This document shows positions 1-10,979 of a stretch of 64,000 nt of DNA, one piece after another. The notes beneath the pieces are model-generated. The model made no database searches. It had not been told where the DNA came from and saw nothing but the letters and a program-made list of their open reading frames with translations. Position 1 is the stretch's first letter, and every line of letters begins with the position of its first letter. Source of the stretch: Bolinopsis microptera (taxonomy: Eukaryota; Ctenophora; Tentaculata; Lobata; Bolinopsidae); contig NC_087078.1 of assembly GCF_026151205.1 (NCBI RefSeq), positions 10,612,175-10,676,174 of the forward strand. Direction: 5' to 3'. Position numbers and translations under genes: made by a program.

Positions 1-609
1 GGCGGTCGCGCGCTACTGCAAGCGAGAGGGCTATAGTTAGAGCAACACATCGCGCCACAAGTCAAATATTTATCAACATCTTGACTAGCTACGCGGTCCT
101 TTTCCGCATGCGCTCGCGCTGTGCTCAAAAATTGACGTCGTCAATCAATTAACATCAAGATTTTAGTTTTACATTTGACCTTAATGTCAAAAAATTTCTG
201 AATTTTCAATCGGTGGTCGATGTTACCTGAGGACCTCAGGATTCGTCCTTACTTCGTCACAGGACGATCGGAGCTCGAAGAGCGTATAGAGTGCTGGCTG
301 GCGTCGTCCTGTGATGGTCGACGTATTTTTGCTTGCTGGGATCCGGCCGAATGACGCCACATGCAACGTGTAGGGTAAAACTAAAAACGCTTCCCTATAT
401 GAGATAGTATGACAAAAATTGTTTTGGTCACGTGACCAGTCAATGACATTGATATTTCGCTGCGGACGGTTTGGTGGAGGGTTAGGGTGAACGTTTATAC
501 ATTATAGGGTCAAAGTTAGGACTAGAGTTGTACACTATTGACATTGTGAGGGTAATGGTTAAGGTTTATCACTAGCGACCTTTTCATCTGACCACAATAT
601 TGCAAAATG
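1..609. other. Intergenic stretch, no gene seen
   Basis: I see no credible coding region or RNA gene here. The one clear structure is an inverted repeat of 11 matching bases: GTCACAGGACGA at 256-267 and its complement at 304-314, separated by about 36 bases. This could form a hairpin or be the core of a small element. Confidence 0.5.
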
Positions 610-1115
610 CTATGTTGTATGTCACGTGACAAATTTAGCCGAGGGTCGGAAGACGGAGGTCGGAAGTCAGTGGACTCTGTTGGAGTCCGGCGGACTCCGA
701 GCGGAATCCGCCGAGCTGGCGGACTCCGCCAAGCTCCGCCGGACTCCGCCGGATTCAAGTCTGGCGGAGAGGTCCGGCGGAGTCCGCCAAGCACTCCGCC
801 GGAGTCCGCGGCGGACCGGAGTACGCCTAGTGGCTTAGTCCGCGGCGGACCGGAGTACGCCTAGTGGCTTAGTCCGCGGCGGACACTCCACCGAGCCGCC
901 GCGGAGCCGCTCGGAGTCCGCGGCGGACTTTAAAGTCCGCTCGGAGTCCGCTCGGCTCCGCTTGGAGTCCGCCAAAATGTACTCGAGTCCACTGTAAATA
1001 CATTTTGGCGGAGCACCGCCGGAGTCCGCTCGGAGTCCAGCGGCTCCGCCGGAGTCCGCTCGGAGTCCGGCGGCTCCGCCGCGGACTCGACTCCGCGACG
1101 GATAGTGCCAAATTT
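610..1115. repeat. CpG-rich region of degenerate CGGAGTCCGC-type repeats
   Basis: A sharply bounded GC-rich island in AT-rich surroundings, built from short variants of CGGAGTCCG and CGGACTCCG on both strands. It includes an exact 34-bp tandem duplication at about 804-871. The overlapping open frames on both strands follow from the repeat composition and the lack of AT-rich stops, so I do not call them genes. It could be a CpG island or a satellite. Confidence 0.7.
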
Positions 1116-1194
1116 TTGGGAATTAAGGTATCATTAATTACGTATCATTTCGACATAACTCGATTCCGATCGAAGTTGTAAATTATTGTAAAAC

Positions 1195-1286
1195 TTTACA
1201 GGGCCGCGCTCAGCCTGTCAGTGCATCATTCCGCCGAATCTCTATGTTTATGAACATAATAGCCTGGCCCTGAGGTCCCCAGGTAA
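1195..1286. mobile_element. Small TTAC...GTAA MITE, copy 1
   Basis: It shares the core GGCCGCGCTCAGCCTGTC and the end CCCCAGGTAA with copies at 6666-6731, 9250-9349 and 9994-10074. The flanks TGTAAAAC and TGCAAAAC match at seven of eight bases, consistent with an aged 8-bp target duplication. Confidence 0.65.
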
Positions 1287-1883
1287 TGCAAAACTAATAA
1301 CTATGCAAGCCATTAGATATACCACATACCAATTAATTAGCGTCACAGTTGTCTATTTTTCCCGATTTAGGGCACAATTTATTTATTAATAGTACTAGAA
1401 AGCCCGTGGTAACAGGGACGAAGCTAGTAGTATTCTTTGAAAGAAAATTTTAATCGCATCAAAAAATATCCATCTTAACCAAAGATACAGCCGATTTAAA
1501 TCTAAAACACTTTAAACACAACGTAATTACCACAACAAAAACATAATTAATTAGCGTCACAGTTGTCTATTTTTCCCGATTTAGGGCACAATTTAATTAT
1601 TAATAGTATAGTACCTTGCCCAGCAAAAGTTACTGGCTGGTGGTGGTACTGGTACTAGAGACAGAGTTGGTTTAATTTAGACAGACGGCTTGACCTCGCG
1701 CGCGACATTAAGCATGATTTGCACGCGTGGCGCATTCCAATGTTGAAGCAGCATGTTATAGCACGTGATTCAGCCAATCAGAGTACAGGAAGATAAAGTT
1801 GCAAACTTATAATCGGTCCAAAATGGGACTTTTCTGGAGATTTTGAGATAACTCAACAACTACGTTGTCTTAAATTTTCCTTT

Positions 1884-2743
1884 TAGTAGAGGCTCTTACG
1901 GGCAAAAAGACGTGTTTTCTGCTACGAGTTTAGAGACCTAACCGCTAATTGGACACAATAATATGATGTCTAAGGATCGATAATATGTTAAGAAGTATAA
2001 ATTTGGCCTTATTAGTCACGTGCTATACCAATGCGCGTTTTAAACTTTGACAGTCTATTACTCTAAGGCAAATAGAGTAATTATATTCATATTTTGTCAG
2101 CAATAAGATCACATTATTTTCTATTTAGTGTGAAAATATGAGCTAGAACGGACATAATCTCGCTGAGTTATAGCTGTTTGAAATTTATGATGAACGCGCG
2201 GGTGCCAATTGATAACAACTAAATGCTTTTGCGCGTAGTGCGCGTCGAAAATTTGGCAAAAACGCTTGCGGAGTGAAAATATTCAAACTTCGATAAAGTA
2301 TATGAAGTGGGTACTTCTCGGAAAGGAAAAATTTAGGCAAACACGATGTGACTATTTTTGGGTTGATTTAATACAACTGCAAAAAATTATTCAAACTTCA
2401 AGCAAAAAAGTCAAACTTTTTACCACTTTTTGGATTTTTACCTCAGAACAAATAGAGGGATTTGTTTTATTTTTATACAATCTTGTGCGGCTGTCTTTTA
2501 GCTATCTTTATGCAAGTTTTGCCGACATGCCAACAAAATTAACTTGCTCAAAATATCAAAAAACATGGTTTTTTGGCCTATTTTTGGCCCAAAAATCGGT
2601 TTTTTGCGATTTTACCCCAGAACAATCAGTCCAATCATCTTGAAACCACTTTCAATCGATTCTACGGTCAAAAATACGTCTAGTAAGGTGTATCTGGGGT
2701 CCCTAACGTATCGAGCAGACAATGCCCGTAAGAGCCTCTACTA
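1884..2743. mobile_element. Nested 860-bp element with perfect 20-bp terminal inverted repeats
   Basis: The left end TAGTAGAGGCTCTTACGGGC is exactly complementary to 2724-2743. The related repeat at 9189-10885 lacks the whole segment, and its flanks there join directly, so this is an insertion with a paralogous empty site. The flanking duplication is either TA (if the repeat is read two bases shorter) or TTT. A 125-codon open frame at 2266-2643 resembles no transposase I know. It is non-autonomous. Confidence 0.8.
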
Positions 2744-3530
2744 TTTTGGCGAGGTAACGTTACTTAAACTTTTACCAGACAAACATGATACAAAAAACCG
2801 GAAGTCCCTAACTCTTTTACTTTCAAAGTTAGGCCCCATCCAGTAAGGGTTTCTGGGTAAGACTGCTCTCCAAATTTTCTTCATGCTACACGTCGTGAAC
2901 TTCTCTTATCGTGCACGCAAAGTGTGAACTCGGCGCAGAAAAGGGGTAATATAATGTAAAGATATAAGGTATAACTTAACTTGTTATGTAGCGCGATGCA
3001 CTACTAGTACTACTACTAGGCCGCACATCAAATAATGCTTCTCGCAACCACTTACGACTGTAAACAAATTAACTATCTTCAAAACATCAAATGGTTCTTA
3101 TCACTTATAATCATGATCGGAGTCGAACATTGAAAATAACGTCGGGTTTTCCTAGCTCTATAAGTAATCTAAAAGTAATCTCTAAAGTAATCTCTAAAGT
3201 AATCTACAATGTCTGTAAATTTGCAGTGTTGACAAATAGCACTGCTATAATTTATTACAATAAAATCAATATCATTAAGCTAAAATATTATGACCAGTCG
3301 CTCGCGCTGACGTCTCACTGCGTCAATCATGATCAGATTGTAAAACGCCTCTACTCTTACTATACGACTATGAAAACAATATAAATCTAGCGAGATTTGA
3401 AAAGGACATCAAAGTCAAACAAAGATTGACCTGAACTGAACGAAGTTTTTTCGTAACCACGAGTGCTTTATTAGTTAAAAATCTCAAAGCTTACTGTCAC
3501 CAAGATGTAACTAGGTCGAACGGAGAAATT

Positions 3531-3616
3531 AGGTCTCACGCAGGAATTACTATTAGGTCTCACGCAGGAATTACTATTAGGTCTCACGCAGGAATTACTA
3601 TTAGGTCTCACGCAGG
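3531..3616 (+). repeat. 24-bp tandem repeat, about 3.6 copies
   Basis: The unit begins AGGTCTCACGCAGGAATTAC, at 3531, 3555, 3579 and 3603. The second copy of the host repeat has only one full unit plus a partial one near 10850, so copy number differs between the copies. Confidence 0.85.
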
Positions 3617-3639
3617 CGCGTGATATAGATGATGATTTA

Positions 3640-5560
3640 TCACTCTAAATATCATTATCATACTTCAGGGAAAATTGCTTTAAAATGCATTTGAATGTCA
3701 TAAATGTTATTATAAGCTAAGCGCCTGAGCGGCTTATTATCGGGTGGCACCGGTCTCTCTGCCGAATCTCAGTAATTGTAAACAACGACGCTTCTATTTC
3801 ACAGCCAATGAGCGGGCTTATGAAGGATCTCAGTAATTGTAAACAACGACGCTTCTATTTCACAGCCAATGAGCGGGCTTATGAAGGAAAGATCTCAAGT
3901 TGAGAAGAGGAAAGACGTTTTCCCAAATACAGGGTGTACCACAAAAAGATTAACCCATTAGGGACGATAGGGTTGATTACGACCCATCTTTTCTAGGGGC
4001 TATAGATGACAAACCAAAATATTTGATTACACAAATTTATTGGGCTGCATTTATATTTAGTTCGGAATATGGGCCCCTAGTGAGTAACTAACAGTTAGTT
4101 AATATAAATTAAGTTAATTAGAGGTGAAAATTGGAAATTATTCCAATTAACTTCTGGCCTTTACAATTATTGGGCCATTAAAACTTCATGAAGGCCACGG
4201 GTGCTATGCGACATAAGTTGCGGGCAACGATTTCCTGGAAGCTAGTGAAAAGCCCGTGATAATCAGATGTTCGCAAACAGAGCTAGACGCTGTGTCTTAA
4301 CTGCGGTCGCATACGACCCACTCGTCCGGGTCGCAAACGACCCATCAATTGTTTAACCACGTCATTAATAGATTAATTAGCAGTACCAATATCATGCGGT
4401 TCCATCATCAATTAAGTCAGCGTAACAGTTGGTGTAACTTCACTGAAAGACTGAACAGTTCACGCACTCGTAGGTCTTAATCCCACACAAACCACGGTGG
4501 CTAACCACTAGGTCCCATGAGATCCGGGGTCTCACGGTGATCTGCCTTTCGGACATTGATTAGGTTAATGAGGTGTCGTACGTCACCTCGAGATTGCAAA
4601 ACTGAGCCGTGGAACTGCATGGTTAGTCAGTCAGCGACCCAAGACTTTTACTGCACCTCCAGGAATCATTATTTCAATAAAGCAACGCGCCAACGCTATC
4701 ATCTACCTAATTGAAATTCGATTGGAGGAGCAAGAAGTAGACAGACAAACTCCGTATTATAAATATAGTTATCTTAATGATTAGTTTGTGCAATATGCAA
4801 GGGTTAAAATAATAACAATAATTATCTTGCAATAGAGTGGAAAATGAACATATATGCAACAATAAAAATGCAAATTCAATAAAGGAATTATTCATTATAA
4901 TTGTTAGGCTGCAGGCTTGGCTACTCCGTACTCATAGAATAATCCATAACATTAACCTTCTAGAATATTCTGAAATATTTATTTTCCTTTTAGGTAAATT
5001 GCAGGAAAGTAGTGAGCATAATGATAATCGACGACACATTCCTGTCCTACATATTTTTTTTCGAATAGTCAACTTTCAGCTAGTACCTTTAAGTATTAAT
5101 CGTGCACTATAAAAAGTATTGATCACATAAAATAATAACCCATGAGTAGCAGTTTCAGATCATGTCGAGCCTCACCGAACGAGTCTGATAAAATGTTGTA
5201 AAAAAGATCTTTCTCACAGTCATCAGCACCGTCAGTCGGAGCGTAGGCTACAACAAACCGCTACGAAGACTTGAAATACCGATATAGAAGTCCCGATACA
5301 ATCCTTGGTAGTCCTTTTCGATATTGGTAGAAATCCGTATTCGTTAATCTTAAGCAAATATTTGGATAAATTTCTTTCGTCTTCTGAACTTGAGATCTTT
5401 CCTTCATAAGCCCAATTATTAGCTGAGAACAAGTGGCGTCGTTGTTTACTATTTCTGAGATTCGGCAGAGAGACTGGTGCCACCAGATAAGCTGCTTAGC
5501 TTATAAGTTATAATAAAGCAATTTTCCCTCGAGTATGATAATTATAACCAGTTTTATCGT
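3640..5560. repeat. 1.9-kb segment bounded by long inverted repeats
   Basis: About 200 bases at 3640-3860 recur in reverse complement at about 5420-5560. Both arms share GGCACC(G/A)GTCTCTCTGCCGAATCTCAG and GGGAAAATTGCTTTA. The left arm also has an exact 61-bp tandem duplication (3766-3826 and 3827-3887). No transposase is seen in between, and I found no clean target duplication. Confidence 0.65.
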
Positions 5561-5955
5561 GTTTAACGTCCTCGAAAACATAGGGTTACATGATGTTCGC
5601 TTCGATATTCATCAACAAATAATCCTTCTATTTTCAAATCTCTGGCCCAGTTGCCTGATGGGTTTCAGAAGGTGATACCTGATCAATATGCAGCAATAAT
5701 TGCGCAGCTCCTATAATTGGATCCATGATTACACGCGATACATTATACACTATATTATTTCATATAAGGCCTGATCGAGTAGCTCGAGTTCGGAGAGCAA
5801 GCTCTGGTGACGTCACAGCCACGTGACCTCACTCCTCAGGTTCATAATCACGTGACCTTATACCCAATCAATTGGGTTCTGGCATGGTCAGCCCCATATC
5901 TTGAGGTGACGTACGACACCTCGTTGACCCAATCAATGTCCGAAAGGCTGCAAAT
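4540..5955. repeat. Second inverted repeat pair, interleaved with the previous one
   Basis: The stretch 4541-4595, containing GAGGTGTCGTACGTCACCTC, reappears inverted at about 5900-5952. The arms lie inside and outside the 3640-5560 unit, so the two structures are interleaved rather than nested. No gene is seen from 3890 to 5420. Confidence 0.6.
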
Positions 5956-5959
5956 TTTC

Positions 5960-6665
5960 ACATGCCAAATTCACAAGATTCTTAAAGAGTTGTGCGAGAT
6001 GACGGTACATATAGGCCGCAGAATTACGAGGACTAACAGTAACAGATCCTGGTGGAACCTAGCCTAAGCGATCCATGATATCACGACAGGCCCTACCCCG
6101 ACAGTTGAAATTAACTCGAATCGCTGTATTTTTGGACGTTGATTCCGAATCACCCCCATGACATAGGGTTAAAATGCTCCCTGGCGAGATATTGGCGAAC
6201 AAAATGTCTTGATATTCACGCGATATGACCATGATATAATTTTAAGGAAGTTGGTATAATTTCTCGTTAAGGTTATGGTTAGTGTTTCAGCAAATGATTT
6301 TGTTAGGGTTTGGGTTAGGGTTAGGGTTGGGATCAGATTTGAGGGCACCACGGTATTAACTTTAACACGACTTTCCGTAAAAACTGTGAGAGATATACAA
6401 TGGAAACTGTGCCAAATGCTTTTATGGCCTTATCATCAGTCAGACAGTATAAAGAAATAAGAACATGGCCAATTGTAATAGTGTGGTGGTGTCAATTGTA
6501 ATAGGGGCAGCTGTACTCGGTAATAAATATTCTATAAACATTAGCTAATTGGACACTTACTACCAACCTTATCCCGGAATACTATAAAAAAGTACTTTTT
6601 TTTATAGGTATCGACGCGTAAGCAGCATGTGATTGATATACCCAGCAAACCCTACCGGCTGGGGT
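5960..6665. other. Intergenic, with short telomere-like run
   Basis: No gene is seen. At about 6298-6330 there are four to five imperfect TTAGGG units. They may be interstitial telomere-like DNA or a chance low-complexity run. Confidence 0.4.
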
Positions 6666-6731
6666 TTACTGGGCCGCGCTCAGCCTGTCATTCCGCCAAA
6701 TCTTTAATAACAGCCTGGGGTCCTCAGGTAA
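6666..6731. mobile_element. 66-bp MITE with 8-bp target duplication
   Basis: The element starts TTACTGGG and ends CTCAGGTAA. It is flanked on both sides by GCTGGGGT (6658-6665 and 6732-6739), an exact 8-bp duplication. That length is typical of hAT-superfamily insertions. It belongs to the same family as 1195-1286, 9250-9349 and 9994-10074. Confidence 0.85.
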
Positions 6732-7072
6732 GCTGGGGTATATCCCCAAAAGTAAAATAGATAGAACATTCCAGTTTTTAACAAAATGTTCGTATCGTAA
6801 ATCTAAAGTTAGCTCACCAGGAGCAAAATTTGGGACAACCTAGATTCTGAATTAAACTGAAAAGTTTGATTGTTGGCCAAATAAAAGATCACAGCTTTTT
6901 AACTTTGCAAATTAATGTGGTCGTCATGGCTACTAGGCTCAATCAAGCGTGCGAAAAGCAAACTTTACGTCACGCGAGAGGACAAACTGCTGTTGACCTC
7001 TAGCAGTAGCAAGCCCGGCAGGCGGTAAGGTTTTCTGGTTAATTAATTGAAACTTATTACAATTTGTAAGTC

Positions 7073-7245
7073 GTGAATGAATGGGAAAAGCGAGCAACCG
7101 ATTTCATTCCCGGTATCATTTTGCATTTGCGGACGGTTATTCAAATTAATATCAATATCATTTCCTTTTGTTTGGGAAAGAGAGACACTGGCAGCGGTCC
7201 ACTCTACCACTCCAGTACCCATGATTATGGGTTTTGGTCAAATTT
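7073..7245 (+). repeat. Solo copy of the inverted-repeat arm found at 53.8-54.0 kb
   Basis: This stretch, from GTGAATGAATGGGAAAAGCG to GGGTTTTGGTCAAA, matches the reverse complement of 53825-54000. Its second half matches 60670-60715. It shows that the arm sequence is a dispersed family. Confidence 0.75.
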
Positions 7246-7837
7246 ATAAACAGAAAGAATTTAAACTTTAAAGCATTACTTGAAACATGCAATATGGCCC
7301 GCTAGAGAGGATCGAGCCATATACTCAGAGTCAGTTATTCTAAATTTATCGTACCCTGCAACGTAGCTAGTTTTTTAAATAGGTACGTTCCGTGGAACGC
7401 GTGATCCTCATCTAATTGTCCAGGTATGAGGTAATACAAATTCCAACTGCTCTCCACTTGTTCCGCGGAAGGAGTATTGAGAGGCGAAGGATCTCAAAGG
7501 AACTTTTAATCGAATTCCACAATCAAAAGGTCGACGGTCGTATGTGATTTGCCTTGAGTCACAGCAAAGGTATGTGTTTATTATTGTAGGTTTACAACCT
7601 ACCAGGACGCGCGCCGAGTTGGACTCGTCGATGGTCCCAATATATGGAACAGATATAATATGGAATAGATATTTTACGAGTAATCGAGGACTCCAATTTA
7701 AGTTATATTATTATATTATGGCTGTTTGGATGGCTGTTTGGATGATGCACATTGATAACACTTAATACTTTTAGTAATCTTTTTTCGCTCTTAACAGCCC
7801 AGTTCCACGGCTAAGTTTTGCGACCAGATTTATTATA

Positions 7838-7993
7838 GGGGTCGTTTACATATTACGTAATCAATTTTGGCCAATTTTTAACCCCCTCCCCCTCCGTAAT
7901 CAGTTTTACACATAGCTATTGTGTCAAAATTAAACTAGCGTAATCATTTGGAAACCCCCCCCCCTGGGCAAATTACGTAATGTGAACGACCCC
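7838..7993. mobile_element. MITE with GGGGTCGTTTACATATTACG terminal inverted repeats
   Basis: GGGGTCGTTTACATATTACGTAAT at the left matches, inverted, ATTACGTAATGTGAACGACCCC at the right. The internal C-rich tracts are partly complementary. I recall related short elements in many animal genomes, but I do not assign a superfamily. No clear target duplication. Confidence 0.75.
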
Positions 7994-9188
7994 GGGTAAG
8001 GACTAATATTTAAACATCAGGTGATCATTAGATTACGAAAAAAAGTAGAATCAATTCATCAAACAAATATGGATTAATCATTAATTTAATGACCAGGAAA
8101 CTTATGCTTTATAGTACGCTGATTTTATTATATTATATATATATATTAAGTAGAGAGCAGTTGGAATGGTTCTTTCCTGTAAAATTAAATTTGCAATCTG
8201 CATTCGCCATTCTGCAGGAAAGAGTTTTGCAAATATTATTCAACCCCCAGAGGTCAGATATTAAAATATTTCCGTAAATTATCTGATAAGTTTTCCGTCT
8301 ATTCTATTAAGTCATGAATCAAAATAGAAGGATTAGTGATTACCGCGGTCTCATACCTTATCGGACCTTATTTGGACGGACATTAATTGAAAGCTGGAGG
8401 CCTTAACGTTCATCTTAATGTCCGTTCAAATAAAGTCCGTTCATTTAAGATCCATCCAAGTTAAAGTCCGTTGAATTTTTTTCAAAAAATTCTAACCTTT
8501 TGTCCAGAATATTACAACTATGAGAACTTTATTGTGCCGTAAGTTAGCGACGGCAAGGTTCTCCTTGGTCTGCCGGAGGCACAGAAATTGAAAACTACTA
8601 GTATATGATATTTTCAAGGGGCAATTTGCGGAAAAAGTCAACGAAATTATGGCACTCAACAACATAGTTCACGAGCTAGTCCCCGCCAACATTACAAACT
8701 TGTTCCAGCCTCTAAATATATTACGGTAAATCGTGTTGCCAAGGACATTGTCCGACGTTGTTATAGTTCATATTACTCAGGGGAGGTAATGAAACAGGCA
8801 GCAGTGCTAGGAAAGCTCCATGCCTGTATTAATTTGCACGCAGTAATCGATCATACGCGAATTAAAGTAAAAATAAACTCTGTAATTCGCTTCCTAATAT
8901 CACCCTGGCTAGTGAGTAAAGTACCCTCGACCTCGTACACCATACCATTTCAGTAATGATAAAAATATGTTATCAATAACAATACTCCTCTTCACCCGGT
9001 CATGTAATTGTGTTGTGATTCGATTCCTCGACCTCGCACATTATAACTATAAGACCTCGTACTGATATGTATTTCACTTTAACTGGCAGAAAGACCGGAG
9101 AGGTGTTATAGCAAAACTTTAAGAATACTTTAAGACTGAAGACTGTCACTCATAGTTTATTCTCAGAATTGTTAAAAACTTCACCTAC
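7994..9188. other. Intergenic, no gene seen
   Basis: Nothing coding is supportable. Near 8375-8480 there are several loose copies of a TTAATGTCCGTTCAAATAAA-like motif in both orientations. Otherwise it is unremarkable AT-rich DNA. Confidence 0.4.
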
Positions 9189-9249
9189 TGAAATATCATT
9201 AATAACGTATCATTTCGACATAACTCGATTCCGATCGAAGTTGTAAAAC

Positions 9250-9349
9250 TTTACAGGGCCGCGCTCAGCCTGTCAGTGCATCATTCCGCCGAATCTCTAT
9301 GTTTATGAACATAATAAGATAATAGCCTGGCCCTGAGGTCCCCAGGTAA
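9250..9349. mobile_element. Small TTAC...GTAA MITE, copy 3
   Basis: Located at the same position within copy 2 of the long repeat as 1195-1286 is within copy 1, so it predates the duplication of the host repeat. Confidence 0.6.
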
Positions 9350-9993
9350 TGCAAAACTAATAACTATGCAGAGCCATTAGATATACCACATACCAATTAA
9401 TTAGCGTCACAGTTGTCTATTTTTCCCGATTTAGGGCACAATTTAATTATTAATAGTATAAGTACCTTGCCCAGCAAAAGTAACTGGCTGGTGGTGGTAC
9501 TAGAGTAATTGCATTGGTTTAATTTAGACAGACGGCTTGACCTCGCGCGCGACATTAAGATTAATTAGCGTGATTTGCACGCGTGGCGCATTCCAATGTT
9601 GAAGCAGCTTATAGTTATAGCACGTGATTCAGCCAATCAGAGTACAGGAATCCGCAAAGATAAAGTTGCAAACTTATAATCGGTCCAAAATGGGACTTTT
9701 CTGGAGATTTTGAGATAACTCAACAACTACGTTGTTTTAAATTTTCCTCTTGGGGAGGTAACGTTACTTAAACTTTTACCAGACAAACATGTTACAAAAA
9801 CCGGAAGTCTATAACTCTTTTTCTTTCAAAGTTAGGCCCCATCCAGTAAGGGTTTCTGGGTAAGACTGCTCTCCAAATTTTCTTCATGCTACACGTTGTG
9901 AACCTCTTTGCTCTTATCGTGCATGCAAAGTGCAGTGTGAACTCCGCGCAGAAAAAAGGTAATATAATATAAAGATATAAGGTATAACTTAAC

Positions 9994-10074
9994 TTACTGG
10001 GCGGCGCTCAGTCTGTCATTCCGCCGAATCTTTACTATTGTTTATGAACATAATAGCCTGGGGTCCCCAGGTAA
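9994..10074. mobile_element. 81-bp MITE with 8-bp duplication and empty site
   Basis: It starts TTACTGGGCGGCGCTCAG and ends CCCCAGGTAA. AACTTAAC flanks it at 9986-9993 and 10075-10082. The matching place in the other long-repeat copy (about 2972-2983) has the target only once and no element, so insertion is directly visible. Confidence 0.9.
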
Positions 10075-10796
10075 AACTTAACTTGTTATCTAGCGCGATG
10101 CACTACTAGTATGTAGTACTATAAGTACTATAGGCCGCGCATCAAATAATGCTTCTCGCAACCACTTTGACTTACGACAGTAAACAAATTAACTATCTTC
10201 AAAACATCAAATGGTTCTTATCACTTATAATCATGATAGGAGTCGAACATCGAAAATAACATCGGGTTTTCCTAGCTCTATAAGTAATCTAAAAGTAATC
10301 TCTAAAGTAATCTCTAAAGTAATCTCCAAAGTAATCTACAATGTCTGTAATTTTGCAGTGTTGACAAATAGCATTGCTATAATTTATTACAATAAAATCA
10401 ATATCATTATGATTAATAATAATATAACAGGTGCAGTGCCCTTTCCAGAAGGTTTTTTTAAAAAGAATTCTTTAACATTACTATGTTCTATCTATTACTG
10501 TTTGTATTATAATTTTGAGTAAACATTAATCGAGTAAACCGCTCGATTCCCAATCAAATCATTAAGCTAAAATATTATGACCAGTGGCTGACGTCTCACT
10601 GCGTCAATCATGATCAGATTGTAAATCGCATTTACTCTTACACTTACAGTCTACTAGTAGTAGTACTATATAAGTATATACGACTATGAAAACAATATAA
10701 ATCTAGCGAGATTTGAAAAGGACATCAAACAAAGACCTGAACTGAACGAAGTTTTTTCGAAACCACGAGTGCTTTATTAGTTAAAAATCTCAAAGC

Positions 10797-10975
10797 TTAC
10801 TGTCACCAAGATGTAACTAGGTCGAACGGAGAAATTAGGTCTCACGCAGGAATTACTATTAGGTCTCACGCAGGCGCGTGATATATATATAAATACAAGC
10901 TCCTGCTAGACACCTAATTCCTGCGTGAGACCTAATTTTTCCGTTCGACCTAGTTACATCTTGGTGACAGTAACA
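10797..10975. repeat. Palindrome with arms of about 52 bp
   Basis: 10799-10850 (ACTGTCACCAAGATGTAACT onward) is reversed at about 10919-10972 around a 70-bp AT-rich centre. It abuts the stop codon of the fascin-like gene that ends at 10980, so this gene's 3' end probably runs into it. Confidence 0.8.
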
Positions 10976-10979
10976 GTTA

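Larger units (their letters stand above)
1127..3630. repeat. Long interspersed repeat, copy 1
   Basis: This segment is repeated in the same orientation at 9189-10885. The two copies align from the TATCATTAAT start through the tandem AGGTCTCACGCAGG block at the 3' end. Copy 1 has an extra 860-bp insertion (1884-2743). Copy 2 has an extra MITE at 9994-10074 and about 150 bp near 10409-10560. No transposase or reverse transcriptase frame is visible. It could be a non-autonomous transposon or an old segmental duplication. Confidence 0.8.
9189..10885. repeat. Long interspersed repeat, copy 2
   Basis: Colinear partner of 1127-3630. It lacks the 860-bp insertion and carries its own extra MITE and a further insertion of about 150 bp. 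It ends next to the palindrome at 10797-10975. Confidence 0.8.

Noticed and set aside
607-1111. Arg/Ser/Pro-rich frames on both strands
   Set aside because: They arise from the GC-rich repeat. No start context or domain, and both strands are equally open.
3526-3620. CRISPR-like repeats
   Set aside because: Directly abutting tandem copies without spacers, in a eukaryotic repeat.
6298-6330. Chromosome end or telomere
   Set aside because: Only a few imperfect TTAGGG units inside otherwise continuous sequence.
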